In this document: one piece after another, positions 33,801 to 44,987 of the stretch
How positions within the stretch are numbered: position 1 is the first letter of the stretch
Layout: every line of letters begins with the position of its first letter
Assembly (NCBI RefSeq): GCF_011386835.1
Contig: NC_088804.1
Coordinates: 40,101,549 to 40,165,548 of the forward strand
Direction of reading: 5' to 3'
Source: Chrysemys picta bellii
Lineage: Eukaryota; Chordata; Testudines; Emydidae
Length of the DNA: 64,000 bases
The notes under the pieces: generated by a model
What the model was told of the DNA's origin: nothing
Seen by the model: the letters and a program-made list of their open reading frames with translations, nothing else
Databases searched by the model: none
Program-made: the position numbers and the translations under genes

Positions 33801-34554
33801 TGTAGCGGTGCGAGACTCACTGCGGTGGCGCCTCCTGCTGGCCATTCTGGAATTAGCTCAAGTCCTTCCTCAGGGCTCCCTCCTCCGGTGGTGTCTCGCT
33901 TGCCGTTACTCCTGCTTTGCAGTCTCCACTGCTCTGGGACCCACGTCACTCCCCGGACCATGGCGTCCTCTTCTGGGCTGTGCCCTGCTCCGCTGTCTCC
34001 CTCCCTTTCCGGGGAACCGGTAGTCTATAGTCCAGCCACTCGCCTTGGTGGTCTGCTGCAGTCACCAGTCTAGTCCCTTGCTCCGGGGCAAACTGCAGTC
34101 TGTGTTGGCCACTTCCCTCAGGGCAAGTGGAGGCAGCCCTAGCATAGGGTGACCAGACAGCAAGTGTGAAAAATCGGGATGGGGGTGGGGGGTAATAGGA
34201 GCCTATATAAGAAAAAGACCCAAATATCAGGACTGTCCCTATAAAATCGGGACATCTGGTCACCCTACCCTAGCATCTTATTTGCCCTCCCTCCAGGGCC
34301 TCAGTCTGGCAGCAGTCGGCCGGAAGCTCCTTCTGCTCTGCTACCCAGCACTGCTCTAGTCATGGTGCTCCTAAGCAACCAGTCCTTCTCCCTAGCAGGC
34401 CAGGGAGAGACTGCCCTCTGCTCTGTTGAGCCGCCCTTTATATATGGCCCCTGCTGGCCCTGATTGGCTGCTGCAATAAGCCACCTCCCGATTGGCTCCC
34501 TCTGGCCTGCTTTAACCCTTCCTTTTCCTGGTGTGAGGCAACTACCCTACTACA
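33801..34554 (+). mobile_element. Probable solo LTR, interrupted by a MITE
   Basis: The sequence begins TGTAGCGGTGCGAG and ends CCTACTACA, so it has TG...CA termini with a short TGTAG/CTACA inverted repeat. Near the 3' end sits a TATA-like TTTATATATGG (34437-34447) followed by an inverted CCAAT (ATTGG, 34463-34467), consistent with LTR promoter structure. It resembles a turtle LTR that I recall with CTGATTGGCTGCTT near its TATA box. Flanking 5-bp repeats are not evident. No internal retroviral genes are present, so this would be a solo LTR left by recombination. The 123-bp element at 34145-34267 lies inside. Confidence 0.6.
34145..34267. mobile_element. hAT-type MITE, 123 bp, perfect target duplication
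   Basis: Ends TAGGGTGACCAGAC and CTGGTCACCCTA are inverted repeats. The octamer CCCTAGCA occurs unchanged on both sides (34137-34144 and 34268-34275). The interior includes AATCGGGATGG, TATATAAGAAAAAGACCC and ACTGTCCCTATAAAATCGGG, the standard body of this abundant turtle MITE. It has no coding capacity. The insertion is younger than the surrounding LTR-like sequence. Confidence 0.93.
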
Positions 34555-35700
34555 GTATACATTGTACAGCTGCAGTATGTCCAGAGTCTAAACGGCTTGC
34601 ATTCATTCGGCTGGAGGGAGGCTTGCTTTACATTAGAGAGCATGACAGAAACGTGCAGACCAAATTTGATAAGATTAAGGTCCAATTGTAACGTATTCGC
34701 ATCCATTTTCCATAACGACCTAGGAATGCAATCTCGACGGTGAGATGGAAGTATCAGAATGTCATTTTAATTGACTCTGCAGCTGAGAAGTCACAAAATT
34801 ATTCTGTTGAAATGGGACTTTAATAGACTTTCTCCCTTTCCCCGATACTCTCCACAAAGGCTTTTCTGCTGCAAAAGGTGCAGGAGTTTGTATGAAGATT
34901 GAGCTTTTGTGGGCAGCCTCGTTAACATGTAATTATGCTGTTGACTATTCAGTAAAAACCTGGCTCCAAGAAGTGCCCTTTTAGGAAAGGAGTTTTTTCT
35001 TAAAGATGAGAATTGAAATGTGGAACATTTGATACTTAAATGTCTCTCTGTTTGCTACTCCTTTACCATGCTAGCAACAACAAAAAAGAAAAGTGGATCA
35101 TTGTTTTCTGTAAGGCCAGGTCATTCTAAGTTTTACTAGCTTGTTAATTTCAAGTTGTTAATTTAAAGTGATGCACCCTTCACATGCAGTGGTGAAGCCT
35201 AGAAATGCTCTTTGTTTGACTTTTGAGATAATTAGCTAATACAGGGAGATTAGGATCTCTGGAAAGGATACTGGGCGGGGGAGGTGGGGTGAAATGTACA
35301 ATAAAAACAAAAATGTGGACATAAAATTGATGCAAATGGGAAAAGTAGAAAAGTCCCTGCAAAACACAGGAAATCAGTTTTAACTGCTTAATGATCTACT
35401 TTCAAATAGGCAGAGATCTCTGCTGGGCTGTTGAGTAGTGTTCTCATCTGGGAGTTTTTTGTCCTTCAGATATATTGTAGCAGGTCAGCACTGGTTGCTA
35501 CCATTGGGTAAATGTTTTCTTTGTCATACTCTGATGCCACAAGAAGCACTAAGGTGAAAACTTTGGAAACAAAGTTGGAGCAGGTGTGTGAAAAAAACAA
35601 TGTTTTTTTTTTGTCAGTTCGGTGCCTACTTTTATACCTTTAGGCATAAAAGAGGGTGTTTGATGGAGCTGGCAGGCATGCGTACAGATAAGTTTATTGC
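34555..35700. other. Repeat-poor stretch, candidate regulatory DNA
   Basis: No repeat is recognised. Parts such as 34690-34960, with GTCATTTTAATTGACTCTGC and CATGTAATTATGCTG, carry homeodomain-like TAATTA cores and preserved CpGs. They resemble conserved non-coding DNA more than decayed repeats. Confidence 0.3.
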
Positions 35701-36775
35701 TTTTGTCACCACAGTGCTGCTTTCAGAGGTTCACCTATTGGGGGTGGCAGATGGGGTTCACAATACCAGCCTCTTTGACACTTTTCAGGTTTACCTGAGG
35801 TGTCTGGGGGGAATCGATCCCACCTCCTTGTAGCCTGAGGGAGTCTAGTCTGTGCCCATCGCAGGAGATTCTTAAAAAGCAATCCGCTGAAGGCAACACA
35901 AGCTCTCCACTCCCAGCTCCACATGCTCTGCTCTTTCCCTGTGTAGACCCCATCTCGTTACAGTCGAGTGCCCAGTCCCTTGTCTTCTGGACACCCGTAA
36001 CATGCCCTGAGCGGCGGCCTCTGTGGAAGCAGTGTGTCCAGTTCACTCGTTTCACCTCAGGTCAGCACAAGGCACTCAGACAAGCTTATAGGAAAACCAA
36101 ATTGAAGTTTGTTTAACAAAGCTTGAGAAAAAGATTCAAATAAAAGCCAGTAAAAGGGGTAGGAAATAGAAGGTTACAGGTAAAAGAAAAACATAAAACT
36201 CAATCTATAGCCTATACTTATTGACAAGTTACTCTCTCGGCTAATATATTTCTGACCCAGTGGTCAGTCAGGCCATACGGTGCTTGTCCAGTCCAAAACC
36301 TGGGATCCACTTTTCATGATACATTGACTAGCAGAGTATCTCGTCCATAATGGATAACATCTTGTGCCCTTTCTTTTTCTCTTATACAGTCCCAGGCTTT
36401 TTGGCTGTTTTCATAATCAAAGTGTTTGATTAACTTCAGCTCAACCCTGAGGGTCCCCTATTCAGAATCATTTCTTAGGGTTCTCTTGTCTTTGTAACAG
36501 CTCAGGCCTGCACCTGGTCCCGACTGTAAACGCAGGGCTGGGCTGGGTTGAAAGATTTGGATAGGTCTCACTCTTGAGTGAGTTAGCAGAGACCCCCCCT
36601 GTTTCCGGTGACTTCATCTCCAACAGGTTGCTTCATCTCCGACAGTTTTGGAACATAGAATATTCTGTTTTACATATCTATTAAAATATTCCCCGTACAA
36701 ACATCACACAATAACCATGGCAATCAGCTAGTTTTTAGCTTTCGGCAGAGACCATACTCTTGGCAATGTAATTTT
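35701..36775. repeat. Probable unclassified interspersed repeat (LTR-like)
   Basis: The segment from about 36060 on, with CAAGCTTATAGGAAAACCAA, TCTTATACAGTCCCAGGCTT and AAACATCACACAATAACCAT, matches a repetitive sequence I recall in turtle genomes, perhaps an LTR or internal part in reverse orientation. I cannot define its ends or class. The small frames here are not convincing. Confidence 0.4.
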
Positions 36776-37659
36776 TGTCATATATTCCCAGATTAAACAT
36801 GCCAAACGTTCTTTAGAGAAAGGGGCGATGTTGATTCTTGAATTCCCATTGCTAGAAATACGACTACCAAGGGCTTCCTGGAATATCGGGTGGATGATCA
36901 GACACAGGTGTAATGTACCGCTGACTGGGCATGTCTGTGGGTTTTGATGGGAGGAGAGCAGCTTTAATTTCCTCCGGGGGAGAGTCACTGGCAGAGGCTG
37001 CAGCTGGGATGTGTTTAATTGGCTCAAACCGTAGCTGGCCACATCACCTTCCCAGTTGCCTGGCCTGCCGAGATCATTTCAAAATGCTTTGTGTTGAATT
37101 TTGACCTTTTCAAAACCTTTGTTGCAGTCTAACTAGGTTACATTTTGAAGCAGTCATTTTGAACTGGAAAATAGGAATTTTTCATTTCCAACATGTTTCA
37201 TTTTGACAATGTCAAAACTTTTTCCTCAACTCTTTTTCGAGTTGGGAAATAGATTGAGACGGACACTGTTTCGCAGACAGTTTTGGTTTGGATGCATCAA
37301 CGTTTGATGAAAAACGATTAGTCAAATAATTCCCAACCAACTCTCCTTTTGTGTCTACTGCTAGTGTGGTGGGATCTCCTTCCTAAGTAAACCTAGCCTT
37401 GATTTCCCTACCTAACCTGGACTTTCCATTGGCACAAAAGTTTTATAGGGATCTGGTTACATGAAAACAAATCCCTGCCCAAAATTGGAACAAAACATGA
37501 TTATTTATTTATTTAAAAATATATATAACTGTGGGTTTGGCCCTTGGAAACCAGTGGCAGGCGGGAATGATGCAGTAGCATTGGTGCTTCGTTGTTAACA
37601 ATTCTGGAATGCCAAGAGCGGCAGGCACAGTCTCATGTAATCCAGTGTTTCTCAACTTT
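36776..37659. other. Unassigned, includes an A/T-rich repeat at 37080-37330
   Basis: The piece 37080-37330 has repeated CATTTTGA/TCAAAA motifs, for example GAATTTTGACCTTTTCAAAA and AGTCATTTTGAACTGGAAAA, of the same A/T-rich family as 26980-27185. The rest is unrecognised. Confidence 0.4.
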
Positions 37660-37880
37660 GTCGCAAGTGCAGGGCCAGTGTTAGGGGGTGGCAAACAGGG
37701 CAATTGCATGGGACCCCCCCCCCACAGCTTAACTACATGCTTCAGCCCTTGATGGCGGGGCTCGGGCTTGGGCGTGAGTCCCGGGCGGCGGGGCTGAAGC
37801 CCCAGCTTAAGGAAGAAGGAGGTTGCAATTTTTTTCGTAAGTCCAAAGGGGGTCACCAGCTCACAAAGGGTAAACTGATG
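37645..37880. mobile_element. Fragmented hAT-type repeats
   Basis: The left part, AGTGTTTCTCAACTTTGTCG, matches the terminus of the hAT family seen at 44988-45210, and AAAGGGGGTCACCAG near 37847 matches that family's other side. In between, CAGGGCCAGTGTTAGGGGGT with GGGCAATTGCATGGGACC looks like a different GC-rich family inserted inside. No target duplications are clear. Confidence 0.5.
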
Positions 37881-38711
37881 TAACCATTTCATTGGATGGT
37901 CTCGCTCTGCCCAGGCATCAAAGGAACGGTGAGTTTGGACTGCCTTGTAAACTCCCCCGCAGTGAGCATTTCAGAGAGGAACAATGCAGCTGAATTAGAA
38001 CTAAACCAAGGCCGTAGCAAGGTGCTACGGGACACGGTGCTGTTAGGAGGTACCACCGCTCAGGCTGCTGTCGAGAACAGTGGGGAGATGGTGGGTGCTG
38101 AGCAGTTCTCAAAACTGGCTGGAGAGAGATTACTTCAAAGAACCAGACTGAGCCCAGGAGTAAATGGCTGCAATTCTGGAGAACATAGGATTTGAGCCTG
38201 CTTAGGCTAGGACTCAACTTGCTCCCAGAGGTTTGAAATGGAGCAGAATCAACTGGAGATGAAATCAAACCAAACCCAGTTTTGATCATCCCTGGATCTT
38301 GCAGAACTTCTGGTATCACCTAAATGAAGAGTCAACCCGTGTCACGAATTGTAATGAAATTCCCAAGCTCACTCTTCTCCCACTCCCCCCCTTAGTATCG
38401 CCCTGCTCCCCCGACAGTTCTGACATTTCCCTTGTACAAGTAAATGCACTTTAGTATTCTCTGGACAGTCCTCATTGCAGAGGTACCTGATGGGTGGAGC
38501 TGGGCTCTGGGCTGTGCATGCTTTCCCTGCGTGAACACATCTCTGCTAAATGTGTGAAGCAAAACTGGCTGCTGCTCTCGCACATCTGTTCGAATACTCC
38601 CTTTACAATGACAAGTGCCTTTGCCTTGTCTTCTTCCACAGAATACAGCATTGTCCTTGTTATTTGTAGCTTATTGTGTAATTAGACAAGATAGACAGAA
38701 GATGAAAGAAA
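37881..38711. other. Unassigned sequence
   Basis: Overlapping frames on both strands (37896-38319) have no domain motif. No repeat is recognised. Confidence 0.3.
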
Positions 38712-38850
38712 AGTAGCCATAGTATCCCCATTTTTACAGGTGGGGAAACTGAGGCACAGAGTGATGAAGTGACTTGCCCAGGGGAACACGGGGAGACTGT
38801 GTCAGATCTGGGAACTGAACCCATTTCTCCCCTCAATGGCTGGCTTTCTT
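38712..38850 (-). repeat. tRNA-derived SINE
   Basis: Minus orientation. The plus strand shows CCATTTTTACAGGTGGGGAA, ACTGAGGCACAGAGTGATGA, AGTGACTTGCCCAGGG and GGAACTGAACCCATTTCTCC (reverse B box). The head is truncated. Confidence 0.75.
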
Positions 38851-39754
38851 AGAAGTCTCTGGAAAGTAAATCTTTCCGGCATTGGCTTAAGTGTGAGGGG
38901 CCATCAAAAACATTAGCACAGCATAAAACATCCTAGGTTCTTATCAGATGCCTGGTAGAAGATGCTGACATAGCCTGCACTTACCTTTTCCCCCCACTAG
39001 CCCTAGCACATAACACTTGCCAAATACTTGAGCTCCTTGACTTGAGGACCAGGAGAAAGGTGTGTGTGTGGGGGGCGGGAGTGGGGTGTCGCCCTATTGC
39101 AGGATGTGGAGTTGACTCCTGGTACACTAGACTCGCTCAGCAGCACTTTTGGCTCCTTTGTCTTCAACGTACCAGTGTTTCAGCAGGATGCGTTGATACC
39201 ACGCTCAAAGCTGGAGTTGGCTGGAGGACAAGAAGTAAATTTGACAGCAGCTTTCGAGGTTTCGAAATTTGTTTTTGTTCCGCATTGGAACAAACTCGAA
39301 ACCTTTCGATTATCTTCATGGAACTGAATTGTGTTGAAATAGCCAGTTTTGGCTCAAAAAGGTCAGGTTTTCGATTCGGGTGGGTTTCTCTCTGGAAGTG
39401 ACTGAAGAGCCCACCTCGGAATACAGAAACCTTCCCACTGAAAACATTGTCAGAACCAATAGGTCTCCAAAACTTGGCGGCTTCAACAAAACTGCATTTT
39501 TCCACCCCCCAAAAAAAATCTTGTCAAAAAAGTTGCGACTCTAGTCACAACAAAAAATTCAGCTAGGTTCCCATGTCCTGGAACCAAGCCTCAGAGAACT
39601 GGGAAGAGAAGCCAGCCTCCCATCCTACAAAGGACGTCCCATTTAAATGTGGGACTACAGGAATGTACCTATGCTGACCTCCATTATAAAAATAAAATAA
39701 AATTGTATTCTACTGTAACTCTCTGACTCACTCCAGTTTAGGGAGTGACTGAAG
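38851..39754. other. Unassigned, includes an A/T-rich repeat at about 39240-39545
   Basis: The region 39240-39545 contains TTTCGAAATTTGTTTTTGTT and similar TTTCG/CGAAA alternations, matching the A/T-rich repeat family above. Frames at 39042-39401 and 39164-39505 overlap on opposite strands and are not supported. Confidence 0.4.
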
Positions 39755-39935
39755 AAGCAGTGTGGCTCAGTGGTTAGAGCATGGTTCTGGGATTACAAAA
39801 ATTTGGGTGCTGTTTTTGGCTCTGTTGCTGACCTGATTTGTAACCTTAGGCCAGTCACATTACTTCTCTCTGCCTCAGTTTCCCCCATACATAAAACGGC
39901 AATAATGCTGCTTATCTCCTTTTAAAATGCTTTAA
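39755..39935 (+). repeat. tRNA-derived SINE
   Basis: The head AGTGTGGCTCAGTGGTTAGA has a clear A box. The core TAGGCCAGTCACATTACTTC, CTCTGCCTCAGTTTCCCCCA and a 3' region follow. The B box region is altered (ATTTGGGTGCTGT). Confidence 0.78.
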
Positions 39936-41692
39936 CACATATTACATATTGCAACGTTTCTTTTTTATAAGGGTAAAGCCAGCCTTGTTTTTCCACATAC
40001 TTTTAAAGACCTTTTGGAGCATGATTTTTTTCGTCTCTTTGACCTTCAAAGAAGTATTGGGTTGCGAAAGGCAGCAGTTGCCAGTTTCTGTATAAAACAC
40101 CCCATTAGTCAAAACCCCCTTTGGAAGTGCCACTGAATAATATATCCATTCCTGTGAGCGGCCGCTGACCGAAATCTTGCTTTAGTTGCTTGGGTGGAGG
40201 TTTGACTCTAGTGAGGTTCTATCTGTTAGCAAAATGGATTTTGAAGATGTGCAGTCTGTCAAGGTCCCGCCCACATCCCAAAAAGCCATTTGTGTTCAAG
40301 TTTGCCACCAGGTGGTTTTTATCGTACTAGCTGATCATTTCAGGAGGTTAGGCGGTCAGCAATGAAGAGCTTATCAACCATTTTAAGAATGGATGGGCTG
40401 TCTATTCATGGACCCATGATCTAGGGTATCAGTTTGTCAGACGGTTCTAAAAGACGCTGCACATGGGGTGCTGTGTGTCACAATAAGACAAGTGTTTTCT
40501 TGGGATGAGCAGTTTTTCTGTTTTAGTCTTTTTGAAGTGCAGGTGTTTTAGAATAAGATTGTAAGAGTCATAGGCAGCCGCTTCCTATCTGTTTTATTTG
40601 TACTAGGGGAGTGTAATTTAATCCAAAGGACATTTATATTGAATATCTGGAATATCTTTTACTGGGTGGGACACTCATGGTGTCTAGGGAAGAGTCCTGG
40701 CCCTGGAATCTACCGGAACAACTGTCTGGAAATTGGACTTGATGCTGTTTTGTACTTACAGCATCTTCCATCTGCAAATCTCGAAGTGCTTTTATTGGAA
40801 CATTAAGGAATTAAGCTTCCCAGTGCTTCTAGCCTCTCTGTCCTTGAGTTTGATACTGTGTTTGTCATTGCAAGCTGTTGGGCTGGTTCAAGAGAAGCAA
40901 AACACAGGCAATCAGGAGGGAGGTTCCTGAGACAAGAAGTAACGAAATTTCCCCAGCCCAGTGTCCTAAGGCCTTTGTGTCTCCTCCACATCTGTGTCTT
41001 AAGCAGTTGACAAATATTCCTTCCCTTGGGCACCTGGGAAAGGGGAAACTGAGCTAAAGTTAACCCTTTGTTCACTGGGGTTAACCTGAGCCCAGGTACC
41101 ATCTGCTCATGGATACTGTTAACAAAAATGCACCCTATTGTAGTACATGTGGTGCTGTTTGGACTGGAAAAAGAGACTGAAATAGTCAACACGATTTTGT
41201 TAGCGTTTTTCTGCACAGCAGAGCAAAGGGTTACTCAAAGCTCCACGTATCTGTATGCGATTTACCACCATGCGCAATCTCGCTGCCATCAGAACATTAT
41301 ATAAATTGCCTTTTTGAATAGTAAGATTTTCATTAAAGTCTCATTCAGCTTGGATAAAGGACAGTTCAAGCACATTTCTTAAGTCTTGATTTCGTTAGCA
41401 CAGAACTGCAGTTCATCAAAACTCATAAATATTTATCTTTAAACATTCTTTGCACAATTTCAAAAACATTTGCCATATTTTAACAGGAGGTTTCATGTTG
41501 TTTATTGTGCAATAACCTTCTCTTTCCATAGATGCACTGACAAATCTCTCTGATGGCTGTAATGAATGGGAAGACATGTTCTCTTCCAGACATTTCATAA
41601 AACCTGGCATCTCATTTTTGCAGAAGCACTCCCAAAGGTGGAGTGACACACTGGGATTCCCCTGGCGCATGTCATGAGTCAAAAGGGTTTGC
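39936..41692. other. Repeat-poor unassigned sequence
   Basis: No gene or repeat is recognised. Minus frames at 39942-40133, 40803-41216 and 41416-41724 have no family motif. Confidence 0.35.
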
Positions 41693-42003
41693 AGTATTGC
41701 CAACCACAGCCACATAAAAATCATGAATCAGGAGCTAAAAATCATGAGATTTTTTTTTAATAAATAAATTTTTATGGGGTTTTTTTTTTGGTTATTTTAT
41801 TTGCCTTCTGGCTTCTGAGCCTTTAGAGGTGCCCTTGTTTCATGTTTGCAGGCTTTTCTCCACAGCCACGAGGCTTGGAAACTTACTTTTTTATTTTCAT
41901 GAAGCTGAGATTTCCACCTAATCACATGCCTCCGGACACTGAGGATTTATGAAACACATTGAATATTGTGAGATTCGTGATAAAATCATGAGTTGGCCAC
42001 ACT
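41693..42003. mobile_element. hAT-type non-autonomous transposon, 311 bp
   Basis: Ends AGTATTGCCAAC and GTTGGCCACACT form an inverted repeat. Subterminal AAAATCATGAATCAGG and GATAAAATCATGAG also mirror one another. Flanking octamers GGGTTTGC (41685-41692) and GGGCTTGC (42004-42011) differ at one base. This matches the turtle repeat family rich in AAATCATGAG. No transposase is present. Confidence 0.82.
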
Positions 42004-42011
42004 GGGCTTGC

Positions 42012-42853
42012 TAACCATTGATAAATTAGGGAAGCCCCCAGGATGGATGCAGGACCTTTCCTTGGGCATTAGGGACCAGCAGGGAGAAACTGGTGGCCTG
42101 AAGAACTATTTATAGAGACGTGAAAATAGCAATGGGAGAATATACAAAATGTGAGATGTTAATTTGGGTTAAGAATCCAGACCTTCCTTCTCGGGTACAC
42201 TACAGCAGTGGCTATTCTGGAAAAACGGGAGTAAATTCCAATATGTAGAGGGGCTTTACTGTAAATGAAACTCAAGCCCCCGACTTTCGGGATGTTTATT
42301 TCAACTTCTCTTGCAATATTCCTGATATTTTCTGGTATTGACCAGGTTAAAAATAAAATGGAAACAGCCTTTCTCCTTCACTTCTACTCTCAGCAGAACT
42401 CAGAAGGCACCGGAAAAGTGGGGTAAAGGTGCTTGAAAAGAGATCCATCTATTATATGTATGGATAGCTATAACTTGAGATGTAAATACATTTATACGTT
42501 AACCAGACTTTTATTAATATCAAATGTTTGATAGTTAAGCAAAGTTTTTGAAAACTTTGGATTTCACTCCAAATAGGCTGCTCACTTTAATAGATAGATA
42601 CTTTTGTTTTAAAACATAGATTTTTGGGGGGCCACTGAGTATTTCACATTGTTATAAAAACCGTTTCTTGGGTTTTTTTGTTTTTCACATTATGAAACAG
42701 ATTCCCTGATTTAAAAAAAAACTCAACATGTTATTGAAAAGTGGGGAAGACTGATCACAAATCGTTCGATGGAAAGTTGTTTGGTGGAGGGGGGCTGGTC
42801 ACTTTTTATTTTAAATTATTTGCCCCCCTCTCTTCTTTGTTTTCCTGTCTTAG
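42012..42853. other. Non-coding sequence upstream of a candidate exon
   Basis: AT-rich, with no repeat recognised. The final 33 bases form a strong pyrimidine tract (TTGTTTTCCTGTCTTAG at the end), of the kind that precedes vertebrate 3' splice sites. Confidence 0.35.
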
Positions 42854-42919
42854 GTGGCCTATCGATTCCAAGCACCGAGTCCATCCTGAATGAAGTCCTC
42901 TCCAGAAGTCCTGAACCGG
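42854..42919 (+). CDS. Candidate 66-nt internal coding exon, unidentified gene
   Basis: A strong 3' splice signal (pyrimidine tract about 42821-42850, then TAG at 42851-42853) precedes 66 nt, followed by a GT donor at 42920-42921 (CCGG then GTATTTATTT). The phase is 1-1, so skipping would keep frame. In the open frame it would encode about 21 full residues plus split codons, LSIPSTESILNEVLSRSPEP, a Ser/Pro-bearing segment with ordinary codon use and no CpG decay. I do not recognise the protein. The donor is only moderate (no RAGT). It could be a real micro-exon of a long host gene, or a chance splice-like arrangement. No neighbouring exon is identified in the window. Confidence 0.35.
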
Positions 42920-42921
42920 GT

Positions 42922-43220
42922 ATTTATTTCTTTCATTTTATTTACATTAAAATGCCAGGCCTGATTCTGCTTTCACTTACCCCAGTATATCTTCATCAAA
43001 TTCAGCAGCGTTACTCGTGGCTTAGAGAACCCATCCAATCATTGGAAGGATTCCTGTTGACTTCAATGGACGTTGTATTTCTGGTGTATGTGAGGTGCAT
43101 GGAGCCCATTGGTTTTATCCCAATTCTTTATCTGCAATAAAGTGGCCAGTGTATCTGTCTTCCTAGCTGACAATTGCAGATGTTCAATTGTTCTATAAAC
43201 TGTATTGGTATACTAAAGAC
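42922..43220. other. Non-coding sequence
   Basis: A palindromic-repeat-like stretch lies at about 42955-43105 (GCCTGATTCTGCTTTCACTT and TCAATGGACGTTGTATTTCT). Nothing else is recognised. Confidence 0.4.
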
Positions 43221-43436
43221 CAAGGGCGGCTCTATGTATTTTGCTGCCCCAAGCACGGCAGTCAGGCGGCTTTTGGCGGCGTGCCTGCGGGAGGTCTGCC
43301 GGTCCTGAGCCTTTGGCTTACCTGCCGCCGAAGCTGCGGGACCGGCGGACCGCCGTCGAAGGCAGCCTGACTGCTGCCCTCACGGCTTGCCGCCCCAGGC
43401 ACGCGCTTGGTGCGCTGATGCCTGGAGCCGTCCCTG
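43221..43436. mobile_element. hAT-type non-autonomous transposon, 216 bp, GC-rich
   Basis: Imperfect inverted ends are CAAGGGCGGCTC and GAGCCGTCCCTG. Flanking octamers CTAAAGAC (43213-43220) and CTAAAGAG (43437-43444) differ at one base. The body includes TTGCTGCCCCAAGCACGGCA and GCCGCCCCAGGCACGCGC, a turtle family with CGG-rich internal sequence. It is related by motif to the array at 48839. The short frames here are composition effects. Confidence 0.8.
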
Positions 43437-43444
43437 CTAAAGAG

Positions 43445-44164
43445 ACACATCACCCAAACCTATGTGTGTTATATTTTGCTTTTTATTGTGTTAATTAAGC
43501 AGGAACCCTTTTATTATTAAACAGTTTGTTTCAATTTGTCATTGTGGCAGGTGGGTACTGCAGGCATCCCCACCTTACTCTGTAAGTATTGGCCACCTGC
43601 TTGGAGCAGGGTGGCCTATGCCATCAGCTCGGCGTCATTTTGTTATTCAGTTGTTGAGAGACTAGCAACTCATGATTTGGCTGTCTGAGCCTTTGCATAA
43701 AGAAACAAAATCTCAAATGCAAACACTTCCTTGTAGTGCTTGGAGGCAAGGCTCTGACCTACCCTTGGGGTTCTGTGCTAGCACTGACAAACTTCTCTGC
43801 TCCAGTCTTCCCCAGCTCTGCCCCTGGGGAGATGCAAGTGAGCCTTCTTAACTGGCCTGCTGGCTCTTGATTGGTCAGTGTTTCCTTCAGGCCCTTCTAT
43901 GCCCCTGGAGGACTGTCTTGTTGGCAATCTGGTCTGAGCAGGTTTTCTTTGAGCATAAGGTGTCAGGGCACCAGGGCCTCCAGCAGGGGGCAGGAAGGCC
44001 TGATAGACCCTCTCATGGTCATGATTCAAAGTAAAATTACCATGGAGTTGCTTTTTAATTGGTGCAGTAGAAATTGCTCGTTTTATTTTCCTTTGTGATA
44101 TTAATTGATGATAAATGCTAGTTTTAAAATAATTTTAGTGAGTGATACAATGTTTCATTCTTCA
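43445..44164. other. Unassigned sequence
   Basis: No clear repeat family or gene is recognised. The stretch at about 43545-44040 is moderately GC-rich and may be an old LTR, but the ends are not visible. Confidence 0.3.
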
Positions 44165-44365
44165 GCTCTCATATAGTATTTCATCTGTAGGCCTCAAAGC
44201 AATTTACAAAAGAAGGTGAGTATAATTAACCCTCTTTTCAGATAGGGAAATTGAGGCACAGAGGTGAAGTGAGTTACAGGAGATCGCACGGCAGGTCAGT
44301 GTCTGAACCAGACCCTCCTGTTCCCTGTTCAGTGCTCTGCCCCCTGTACCAGAGGCCAATAATTG
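44165..44365 (-). repeat. tRNA-derived SINE
   Basis: Minus orientation. The plus strand shows CAAAGCAATTTACAAAAGAA, AACCCTCTTTTCAGATAGGG, GAGGCACAGAGGTGAAGTGA and GTCTGAACCAGACCC (reverse B box), then TGCTCTGCCCCCTGTACC (reverse A box). It is nearly complete. Confidence 0.8.
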
Positions 44366-44987
44366 ACTGCCCTTGAATGGTGCTGACTATACCAGAAATA
44401 ATCAAGTAGAATACACCTGCAGTGTTGCTGAATGGACCAGGGATAAACTAACTTTCACTGCAATGGAAAGGAGCAGCAGGGTGTGTGCAGTTGAGAGCTA
44501 GATTGTCGTCATGGAAAATGCCAAAGGGATGTGGCCTCTGAGCAAATCAAGCGCCCCCTTCCATCCATCCAGGAGACAAGAACAACAGTGTTAATTAATT
44601 TATTCAATGTCAATGAGACGCGATGAATGTGGGACAGGCCTCGGGGTGTCTCCAGAAAGGAATCCTTATTTCCTTATTAACAAGGGTGTCCTTAGAATCT
44701 TCTTGTTAGTTTCCAGCACCGTCATATGCCCTAACAGGGGAGTCAGCTGTCTGGTCAGCAAGGCACCAGTCGGTTCCCCTGGAGCAGGCTGATTGGGGAT
44801 AGGCAGCTAATTAGCCATTCAGGCTGGGGGGGCTGATGAACCAATTAGCATCAGCTAAGGGGTGTAAAAGAAGAAACAGGAAGGCAAGGGGGGAGAGTGG
44901 ACCTGGGCTAGCTGAGCTCAGTGTGCGCTGTGATCCTAAGGAAGGGAGACCTCTGTTTCTCTCTGGCCCGGTGGGAAAGGGCTAAAG
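44366..44987. other. Unassigned sequence, possibly an old repeat host
   Basis: The stretch from about 44745, with AGGCAGCTAATTAGCC and GGGAGAGTGGACCTGGGC, looks repeat-like and continues across the two hAT-type insertions to about 45430. I cannot name it. Confidence 0.35.
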
